A stretch of DNA of 23,043 bases from contig NZ_CALJRY010000135.1 of assembly GCF_937976295.1 (NCBI RefSeq), positions 1 to 23,043 of the forward strand, written 5' to 3'. This DNA comes from an uncultured Rothia sp. GTDB taxonomy: Bacteria; Actinomycetota; Actinomycetes; Actinomycetales; Micrococcaceae. Both the position numbers and the translations under genes were made by a program. The notes under the pieces were generated by a model that did not search any database, was not told the DNA's origin, and was given only the letters and a program-made list of their open reading frames with translations. Shown piece by piece: positions 7,259 to 14,500 of the stretch (its first letter is position 1; every line of letters begins with the position of its first letter).

Positions 7259-9176
7259 AATCTCCTCTTCCCTTCGACGAACGGCGGGACTGCGCGGCAC
7301 GGGACTGAGTCAAGCGAGCCTGGCTATACGACGAGCCGGCGCTCTCAGCCCTGCGGCGGCGCTTCGCCGGATCAATATCGTCCAGGAAACGCGAACGCTT
7401 ACGCTGACCGCGACCACCCACGGTGCGGGTCATCGTCCAGGTCAGCCACAGGTACTTGCGGGCGCGCGTAATGCCCACGTACAGCAGGCGGCGCTCCTCA
7501 TCCACCTCATCCGGGGTAGTCGCAAAAGTGATCGGCATGAGGCCCTCGTTCAGGCCGCACAGGAACACGGCGTCCCACTCCAGACCCTTAGCCGCGTGCA
7601 GGGAGGCGAGGGTTACGCCATTGACCTGCGGGGCGTCATTGAATTCGCTGCGGTGGTTCAGGGTCGCCACCACCTCGTGCATGGTCAAAGGTAGCGGCTC
7701 GGGCACGCCAGGGCGCGGGTTCGCGCGGTGCTCCTGAAGCTGCTCTTGGCGGTTCTGCGCCATCATGTCCACCATGTGCACCAGGGCGGCGAGAGACTCC
7801 CACTTCTGGCGGGCAGCACCGCCAGTGAGCGGGCCTTCCTCCTTAAAACCCAGGCCACCGAGCACATCGCGGGTGTAGCGGGTGACCTCCTCGGTGCCGT
7901 CCGTGGACTTCGCCGAACCGCGCAGGGCAAGCATCGCCTGCTTGACCTCGGGGCGCTCAAAGAAACGCTCCGCGCCACGTAGCTGGTACGGAATATGGGC
8001 GGCAGACAGCGCAGACTCAATCGCCGCCGACTGGGCGTTCGTGCGGAACAGCACCGCGATCTCCGAAGGCGGCACGCCGTCCTTCTCAATCAGGTCGCGA
8101 ATATCCTCGGCAATGCCGGCGGCCTCCTGCTCGTCGTCCGCGTAACCGAACCACTCCACATCCACGCCGGGGCCGCGCTGAGACATCAGCTCCAGCGGCG
8201 GCGCCCACGAATGCGGGCTCGAATCCGGATGAGGGCGACGCGCCGCCAACAGACGGTTCGCCAACTCCACCACCTGCGAATGCGAGCGGTAGTCGCGGGT
8301 CAACTTCACCGTATGCGCGCCACGGTACCGGCGCGGAAAATCCAGCAGGTAACGGCTGGTCGCGCCCGTAAAAGAGTAAATCGTCTGGGAGGCATCGCCC
8401 ACCACGCAAATATCGTCGCGGCCGCCCAGCCACACATCCAGCAGACGCTGCTGCAACGGGGACACGTCCTGATACTCGTCCACCACAAAGTGGCGGTACT
8501 GGTTGCGGACGGTCGCGGCGAGCTTCTCGTCCTCCTCCAGCATGGCGATGGTCAGCAGCAGCACGTCCTCAAAGTCGATGAGGTTACGCTCATCCTTCAA
8601 GTCCTCATACGCCTGGAAAATACGCTGCATATTCTGCGGGGTAATCGCCGAGGGCAGCTGCTTCTCACTCAGACGCTGCATGATGGTGTCCGGGGTGAGC
8701 AGCTGAACCTTCGCCCACTCAATCAGCGACGCCAAATCACGCAGCAGGGAACGATCCGTGCTGATGCGCAGACGGTTCGCCGCCTCCGTAATGAGCGAGG
8801 CTTTGTTCTGCACGATGGACGGGAACGTACCGCCCACCACCTGCGGCCAAAAATACACCAGCTGACGCAGCGCCGCCGAGTGGAAAGTACGCGCCTGCAC
8901 GCCGTGCGCACCCAGCTGGTGCAGGCGGGTGCGCATCTCCTCCGCAGCACGCAGGGTAAAGGTCAGGGCGAGCACTCGCGGGCCCTGGTAGCGCCCAATC
9001 GCAATACCGTAGGCGATGCGGTGCGTAATCGCGCGGGTCTTACCGGTACCGGCACCCGCCAGCACACGCATGGGACCGTCCAGCTCGGTGGCGACCGCAC
9101 GCTGATCCGGGTCAAGCCCGGCAAGAATATCGTCTGCGGAGATCATATGCTGAGGCTGCTGAGGTGTGGCGGTCAT
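7242..9176 (-). CDS. uvrD2: UvrD/PcrA-type superfamily 1A DNA helicase, UvrD2-like
   Basis: A 644-residue 3'-5' DNA helicase for repair or replication. Visible motifs are the Q motif LDPDQR (21-26), Walker A GAGTGKT (41-47), motif II DEYQD (233-237), motif III GDASQTIYSFTGA (260-272), motif V with HAAKGLEWD, and motif VI with EERRLLYVGITRAR. Identification as UvrD2 rests on sequence style and on its place before adnAB, as in mycobacteria. It ends soon after motif VI in a short basic Arg/Ser tail, with no room for the HRDC domain and tetracysteine module of mycobacterial UvrD2, so it is a shorter form. The ATG at 9176 has GGAG five bases upstream. A small open frame upstream ends in ATGA overlap with this start. 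It is co-transcribed with the downstream metallopeptidase, which it overlaps by 17 bp. Confidence 0.93.
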   Translation of the reverse strand: MTATPQQPQHMISADDILAGLDPDQRAVATELDGPMRVLAGAGTGKTRAITHRIAYGIAIGRYQGPRVLALTFTLRAAEEMRTRLHQLGAHGVQARTFHSAALRQLVYFWPQVVGGTFPSIVQNKASLITEAANRLRISTDRSLLRDLASLIEWAKVQLLTPDTIMQRLSEKQLPSAITPQNMQRIFQAYEDLKDERNLIDFEDVLLLTIAMLEEDEKLAATVRNQYRHFVVDEYQDVSPLQQRLLDVWLGGRDDICVVGDASQTIYSFTGATSRYLLDFPRRYRGAHTVKLTRDYRSHSQVVELANRLLAARRPHPDSSPHSWAPPLELMSQRGPGVDVEWFGYADDEQEAAGIAEDIRDLIEKDGVPPSEIAVLFRTNAQSAAIESALSAAHIPYQLRGAERFFERPEVKQAMLALRGSAKSTDGTEEVTRYTRDVLGGLGFKEEGPLTGGAARQKWESLAALVHMVDMMAQNRQEQLQEHRANPRPGVPEPLPLTMHEVVATLNHRSEFNDAPQVNGVTLASLHAAKGLEWDAVFLCGLNEGLMPITFATTPDEVDEERRLLYVGITRARKYLWLTWTMTRTVGGRGQRKRSRFLDDIDPAKRRRRAESAGSSYSQARLTQSRAAQSRRSSKGRGDYGSAF

Positions 9177-9283
9177 AATGCTCCATCAGTAAGGCGGGCG
9201 GTACGGGCAAGCGGCTTACGCTCGCGCGGGGCTTGTGAGTATGCGGGCATGCGGCTGCGCGAGGCGGTGATAGCCGGTCTTCC

Positions 9284-9289
9284 ATTGTA
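9284..9289 (-). promoter_or_regulatory. Candidate -10 box (TACAAT) for the uvrD2-metallopeptidase operon
   Basis: TACAAT on the minus strand is close to the TATAAT consensus and would give a leader of about 100 bases. The hexamer 17 bases upstream is TGGAGA, a weak -35. The gap 9177-9513 separates two divergent genes. Apart from this box, the other strand's promoter and a small open frame ending at the uvrD2 start, I see nothing in it. Confidence 0.4.
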
Positions 9290-9501
9290 TTCTCCCAGAC
9301 TGTGTTCTCCAGACCCGCCGCGGCTTCTTAGCTGTTGCTTTCATTCAGGGCGTGAGGCGCTCGCCTATCTGGCATGGGCGGTTAGGCGTGCAACGAAATG
9401 CGCAGGAATACGCGGACGAGCACATTTAGCCTTGTCCACAAGTATCTTCACCACTTGGCATAAAGATCCTAAAAACTACTAAACGGCACACATAGGTTTG
9501 G

Positions 9502-9507
9502 TAACCT
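9502..9507 (+). promoter_or_regulatory. Candidate -10 box of a leaderless transcript for the phosphotransferase
   Basis: TAACCT fits TANNNT and is followed by six bases (taaccc) and then the GTG start at 9514. There is no Shine-Dalgarno in the preceding 20 bases. A TTGGCA at 9455-9460 is too far away to serve as its -35. Confidence 0.4.
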
Positions 9508-9513
9508 TAACCC

Positions 9514-10515
9514 GTGACTTTATCTCCCCTTCAGCTAGCAGCCATTGTCTCCGCCGGAGTGCCCGGGATTTACCCCGTCGGCGCCGAACCGGTTCGCGAA
9601 GACAGCGACGACTTCGACTCGGCAATCATCGCCGACTCCACCGGTCGCCGCTGGCGAGTGCGCGCCCCGCGCCGCCCCGACGCCAGCATGCGTCTTGAAG
9701 CTGAACACCTCATCCTGCAGTCATTCAGCCCCGGCCTGCGCGCGCGACTGCCCTTCGCCGTACCCACCGTCGCCGGCACCGTACCCTACGCGGGCGGCAA
9801 CGTGTTCGTGTACACGCACATCCCCGGCACCATCTACGACGTGGACCAGCTCGCCGAGCTGAGCCGCCGCGAAGTTGCGGCGAACCGCCCCTCCCTGGCG
9901 TCCATCATCGCCAAGGACATCGCGACCCTGCACGTGATGCCCGAAGACATTATTTACGAAGCCGACCTGCCCTCCTACTCTTCGGAGCAGATTCGCCTGC
10001 GCAAGAACGCCGAGCTCGAGCGTGCCGCCGCAACCGGCAAGGTGCCCGCCGACCTGCTCGCGCACTGGCGTACCGTGCTCTCCCCCGGACCCATGTGGCA
10101 GTTCCGCCCGCGCGTGGTCCACGGTGACATGGGCGCCGAGAACCTCGTACTGCACGTCACGCCCTCGACGGCGCGCATCGTGGAGGTCACCGGCTGGTCC
10201 GATGTGCACGTGGGCGACCCCGCGCAGGACTTCGCGTGGCTGTACTCCTGCCAGGACATCGACTTCACCGACGAGGCAATCGAGGTGTACCGCCAGCAGA
10301 TGCCTCAGTTGCCCGACGCCTACCTGGCGCAGCGCGCGAACTTCTACGCGGAGTTCGCGATCGCCCAGTGGCTCACCCACACCGTGGAGGTTGGCGACCG
10401 CGACGGCGCAACCCACGCAGTGTCCATGCTCCTGGACATTCAGGACGACCTGCGCGCCTCCGGCGAACTGCTCGGTCAGGAGGAGGTCGGCCCGCTGGTC
10501 GGCCCCGCCGAGTAG
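9514..10515 (+). CDS. Aminoglycoside/macrolide phosphotransferase-like protein lacking the metal-binding Asp
   Basis: A 333-residue protein with the APH/Mph kinase fold. The N-lobe carries RWRVRAPRRPD (46-56) and a helix with Glu62/Glu64, close to macrolide 2'-phosphotransferases. The catalytic loop HGDMGAEN is at 203-210, with Asp205 and Asn210 intact. The next motif normally reads V-I-D-W before GDPxxDFA; here it is VTGW (225-228), so the metal-binding Asp is replaced by Gly227. The second metal site region, GDPAQDFAW, is retained. This may be a conserved pseudokinase or one with a changed metal site; resistance should not be assumed. GTG at 9514 is the chosen start because the frame has no better one. 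It is a single-gene unit, divergent from uvrD2, ending at a hairpin. I recall similar genes beside uvrD2 in other Micrococcaceae. Confidence 0.85.
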   Translation: MTLSPLQLAAIVSAGVPGIYPVGAEPVREDSDDFDSAIIADSTGRRWRVRAPRRPDASMRLEAEHLILQSFSPGLRARLPFAVPTVAGTVPYAGGNVFVYTHIPGTIYDVDQLAELSRREVAANRPSLASIIAKDIATLHVMPEDIIYEADLPSYSSEQIRLRKNAELERAAATGKVPADLLAHWRTVLSPGPMWQFRPRVVHGDMGAENLVLHVTPSTARIVEVTGWSDVHVGDPAQDFAWLYSCQDIDFTDEAIEVYRQQMPQLPDAYLAQRANFYAEFAIAQWLTHTVEVGDRDGATHAVSMLLDIQDDLRASGELLGQEEVGPLVGPAE

Positions 10516-10548
10516 CTGTTAAATTTCTACCTACCTCATAGGTTTTCG

Positions 10549-10583
10549 GTTCAGCCCCGCAGTACTGCACTGCGGGGCTGAAC
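10549..10583 (+). terminator. Terminator-like hairpin after the phosphotransferase gene
   Basis: A perfect 14-bp stem, gttcagccccgcag (10549-10562) with ctgcggggctgaac (10570-10583), has a seven-base loop. It lies 34 bases after the stop. The following bases, tatatctt, are only moderately T-rich, so termination strength is uncertain. Confidence 0.7.
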
Positions 10584-10742
10584 TATATCTTGAGCTGTAC
10601 CTACTGGGGGTTTACCTCACCTGGACTGCGCCCGGTGAAGCCAGTTCCCCGAGTGTCTGTCAAACCAACGAAATTATGCCCATAAGGGCTAGTGGAGGGG
10701 CTTTAGCGGGCTTTTATCAAAATTTCTTTAAGTGTTTTCCAG

Positions 10743-10934
10743 CACTTTTTGAGCACCAGTTTTGCATTTTTGTGCATGAATGACTCAGATTAAGGCTGAG
10801 AGTTGAAGGTGTGCCAAGGGTGCCATTCACAATATTTCCCGGGTGCAAATACACCACAAACCCACAAAAACCAACTTTTGGTTTTGAGAGTCCACAGAGC
10901 CTCAACTTCACCTTGAACTGTGCTCAAAATAGTG
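10743..10934. repeat. Imperfect inverted repeat in the AT-rich intergenic block
   Basis: CACTTTTTGAGCACCAGTT at 10743-10761 matches the reverse complement of 10916-10934 apart from two single-base insertions or deletions; the core TTTTGAGCAC is exact. The arms are about 155 bases apart. This may be a transposon-derived remnant or a long-range RNA fold. Confidence 0.45.
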
Positions 10935-11084
10935 CATTTTAGGGTAAAAACTTTCCCTGTAGATTTTTTCAAAAACTCCTGGAATACTTTTGCTGTGCCG
11001 CGAGAAAACCAGCGGACACACTCCCCATAGCGCACTGACCAGCGCTGATATCGTGGCAGCGATACATTGGGGAGACAGATTGGA

Positions 11085-11112
11085 CGGGCCCTGACCGGTC
11101 ATGTCAGGCCCG
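11085..11112. other. Hairpin containing the palindrome TGACCGGTCA
   Basis: cgggccctgac (11085-11095) pairs with gtcaggcccg (11103-11112) with one bulged base. Within it TGACCGGTCA (11092-11101) is a perfect 10-bp palindrome. There is no T-run on either strand, so it looks more like a protein-binding site or RNA stem than a terminator. Confidence 0.35.
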
Positions 11113-11312
11113 AGCCGGATTCATGCACCGCGCAACCAATCACCGATGGCAGAAATCTATAGAGCTACTTTCGAGGTTGTGTTTGAGAGTAAAGACGCAC
11201 GCAAACCCCACGGGGCGCCGGCGGCGCGAGTGAGGCCGCGAGAGCGGCAGTCGTTCGGCGCGATTCTTTCCCGGAAGCGTGCGAGGGCACGAAGTACCTC
11301 TATAGTTCTTCA

Positions 11313-11450
11313 GCGGCTGAGGACGCCTCATCACCCTAATGCAGTGGGGTGAAGAGGCGTCCTCTGCCATTAACCGTAAAAGTCCGCGCAGAAAAATCCA
11401 CGCAGGAAAGCAGCTCACCAGGCATTACACCTCGTGAGCTGCTTTTCTCT
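11313..11450 (+). ncRNA. Candidate small structured RNA before adnB
   Basis: A TATAGT box at 11301-11306 would start a transcript near 11313. The next features are a long hairpin at 11319-11364 (about 18 bp with one mismatch, loop taatgcagt) and then an intrinsic terminator at 11407-11450. Together they would give an RNA of roughly 135 bases with no credible open frame. No -35 box is visible and I recognise no RNA family. The alternative is that the stems belong to the 3' end of the converging adnB transcript. Confidence 0.25.
11407..11450 (+). terminator. Intrinsic terminator, possibly bidirectional, between the RNA candidate and adnB
   Basis: aaagcagctcac (11407-11418) pairs with gtgagctgcttt (11434-11445) around a 15-base loop, followed on the plus strand by ttttctct. 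On the minus strand the stem is followed by a weaker CCTGCG, so it may serve adnB, which ends at 11526, less well. Confidence 0.65.
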
Positions 11451-11525
11451 ATTCGGTTGTAGCAAGCGCTAGTACGCGAGCGCCGCCCGCCCGGCGCTGG
11501 AAGATCCGCTGTTGAGATCCGCTAC

Positions 11526-14500
11526 CTAGCCCTTGCGCGCCTCACGAATCACCTTCGCCAGCTGCGCCTCCGTGGGCAGGCCGCCGCGGATCTGGTGATC
11601 CCACACCTCCGCAACGCCCTTGCCGCCCAGGTAGACGAACACGGTGCTGATACACTCCGGGTTCACGCCCATAATGCGGGAGAACGCGATACGGTACAGA
11701 CCCAGCTGGAAACGTCGAGACTGCATGGTCGACATCTTCGGGCGGGAACCGCTCTTCCAGTCCACCAGCACCCAGCGTTCGCCGTCCGTATCCTCGGTGC
11801 GGAACACCGCGTCGATACGGCCGCGCAGGCTTAGACCCTCGATATGGGTTTCGACCGGGTACTCGACCGCCCAGATGCGTTCCTTCCACTCGTCACTGCC
11901 CCACTCGCTGTTGGCGAAGCGCTCCCAGAGGCGCTGAACGGAGGCGTCCAGTTCGCTCTCGGACTCCTCGTGGGCGTCCTCGAATGTGAACTCGTCCTGT
12001 TCCTGCAGGTCAGCCGGGCTTGCAGATTCAGAAGGCTCAGCGGGCTCGGTGGAGGCGGCAGCGGAACCAACCAGGTCAACGCCCACCGTGTCCTCCGCTT
12101 CGGGCGCCTCCAACGGGTCGGCGGTCGGCGCGATGCCGAAGTGCTCCTCAATCAGCGCGTGCACCGCCGTACCAATCGTTGCCGCACGCGAGGGACGCTG
12201 AGGCACCGGGCGCATCAGCTGATGCACCGTGCCCTGCGGGTCCTCGCTGAGGCGGATAAATGTGGATGCGGACAGGTGCCCGGGCAGCTGATTGCTGGGT
12301 ACCGGGTCGGTCTGACCCATCATGAGCAGAAGCAGGTCGGCTTCGCGTTCCCAGTCCACCGCCTGCTGGCGCAGGGATTCGGGAATGGCAGATGCAGGAT
12401 GGCTTGCGCTCTCCCCCGCTACACCCTCCCCGCTCTGGTGCAGGTCATCGTCACCCGCGCCGACGGCGAGCTCCACCGCCAGGGCGGCACGCTCCACCGC
12501 CTCGCGGCGGCTCGAGGAGTTAATCGCAATCTCACGTTCCAGCTGCTCATGCTGGCCGCGGCGAAGCACCGCCTCCGTGCCCCGGTTGAGGGCATCGTCA
12601 GAAGCCCAACGCCAAATCACCGGGCGCTCCAGCGGGTCAAAAGGCCACATGGCGGTCAGCACCGCACCCAGGTTCGGGTTCCTATCCTCGTAGTTCTTCT
12701 GGGCGAACTGGCCGCGCACCTCAATCGGCAGCGCCGCCGCCACCGTGGGCGAGAAACCGGGCGCAGGCGGTTGCGTCTCACGCCATTTCTCCCGCTCGGT
12801 GGCTTCGATAATCCATTCGGGCACCGGCAGGTTCAGGCGAGCACAGTTCTCCGCCACCGTGCGTGCTCGTACGGAAGGAGCCGCCAGCTGCCAATCCTGC
12901 GCGAGGGCGGGAGCCATGGCCTCAACCAGCACCCAGGCGTAGCGTTGCACCTGCTCGGCGTAGGTTGTCCGGGCGGTCGCGCGCGCATCCGCCTGCTCGG
13001 GGGTGAGCTCATCGGCATCTACGGGATAGGCTTCGAGCTCATCCAGCAGCGCCGCCTCATCGGGTGCGGGCGGCAGGTTCGCAGGATCCACGACCGTACC
13101 GTGCACCAGGGTCACCGGCTCCACCAGGCGGTACTTCGACTCGGCCAGCAGCTCAACCCAGCGGCGCACATGGTTCAGGTGCACCTTCTTGCGCTTATCG
13201 GCGGGGTTCGGCATCGTGTACGACAGGCCCATGCCCACCAGCTGCGGCGCCGCCCAGGGGGTATCCATCGTCTCCTCAAAACGCACAGAGGGCGCATCCA
13301 CCGTGGGCGTACCCAGGTCGAAGAGGGACTTGAAAAGCATCTCCATCAGCTCTTCCCAGAAGGGCTGCACCGGCAGAGGGAGCGAGGCGGTACTCTTCCA
13401 ACGGTAGGCGCTCATCGCCAGCAGGTTACGGGCACGGGTCATCGCCACGTACATGAGGCGGCGGTCCTCCATGCCGGCGTGCTCGGCGGCATCTTCCTTA
13501 TGCTCGCCCAGGTAGTCTTCCAGGTCCTTCGCCTTCTCGAAGGCGGTAATCTCCTCCGCAGTCTCGAGAATCGAGGGAAGGTACTCGCGGTCGCCACGCA
13601 GCGGCCAGGGCAGAGCCGCATTAGCCGACATCTGCCACAGGTTCGGGGTCTGCCCGCCGGTCGCGCTACCGCACAGACCCGGCAGAAGCACATGATCCCA
13701 CTCCAGACCCTTCGCCGCGTGCATGGTCATCAGCTGCACCGCGTTCGGGTCAGGCTCCACGGCGCCCAACGCCAGGCCCTTCTCCTCATCATCGGCACGC
13801 TCAAGCCACGCGAGGAAGCCCATCACGTAGCTCACGCCACCCGAAGACAGCAGGAAGCGGCGCGCGCCCGGGTCGCCCTCCTCCGCGCTCACGCCGTCAG
13901 AACCGGCGTAAATCATCGCGTTAATACGCGGCGCCGACATGCCGTAGGTGGCGGCAACCTCGTGGAAAGCATCCAGGTTCGCACGCGAACCCAGCGGGTC
14001 GGTACCCGGGCGGACCGCCAACTCAATATCGAGTAGCATGGTGCGCTCAATCTCGTACAGCAGCGTGCCCAAATCCTCACTCAAACCGGCACGCAACACG
14101 CGCATCTGCTCAGCAAAAGCACGCAGACGCTCCAGCGCCGCCGGGGAGAAGCGGCGGCCGCGGTACTGCTCACCGTAGAGAGGTTCGCCATCCGCGCCGT
14201 CCTGCGGCAGGTTCTCCACCGCCTCAATCAGGGAGGCGTAGCCGGAGGAATCCTCCACCGCACCCTTGAGGGTTTCGTCCAGACGCTCCTGGGCGGCACG
14301 CAGGTGCTCCGCCTGCAGGTTGATAGCGGCCGCATCGTCGGCGTCTTCAGCCTCCGCGAGCATACGCAACGCCATCTGCTCACGCAGGGCACGCTCACGC
14401 TCACGCACCAGCGACTGCGCCCAATCACCCAGCGCCAACATATCCGCCGCACCCAAACGCCAACGCGCACCCGTCAGCAGGCGCGCCAGGGCGTCCGAAC

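Larger units (their letters stand above)
10584..11525. other. Non-coding block of about 940 bp, AT-rich in its first half
   Basis: No open frame here has family resemblance, a ribosome site or host-like codon use; the longest are 64-92 codons and overlap each other on both strands. From about 10690 to 11000 the sequence is clearly AT-richer than the genes on either side and contains many short inverted repeats (for example CTCAG at 10784-10788 with CTGAG at 10796-10800). From about 11040 composition returns towards the host. There CAGCGCTG (11040-11047), TATCG/CGATA (11049-11064) and the palindrome TGACCGGTCA (11092-11101) stand close together. It lies between converging genes, so it is not needed as a promoter for either. 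It could be a decayed mobile element, a repeat family or an RNA locus. Confidence 0.6.

Noticed and set aside
7259..7300. N-terminal extension of the metallopeptidase to position 7300
   Set aside because: The extension reads as the helicase gene's tail in another frame, and the strong GAAGAGGAG site points to ATG 7258.
10790..11035. 81-codon minus-strand frame in the AT-rich block
   Set aside because: It overlaps two other minus frames of similar length, has no Shine-Dalgarno and no recognisable family, so it is more likely chance or a decayed gene.
11101..11352. 83-codon plus-strand frame in the intergenic block
   Set aside because: It has no ribosome site, an Arg-rich composition typical of random GC-rich sequence, and runs into the stem at 11319-11364.
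10584..11525. tRNA, tmRNA, RNase P or CRISPR in the intergenic block
   Set aside because: No T-loop GTTCRANNC pattern, tmRNA-like ends or regularly spaced repeats were seen.
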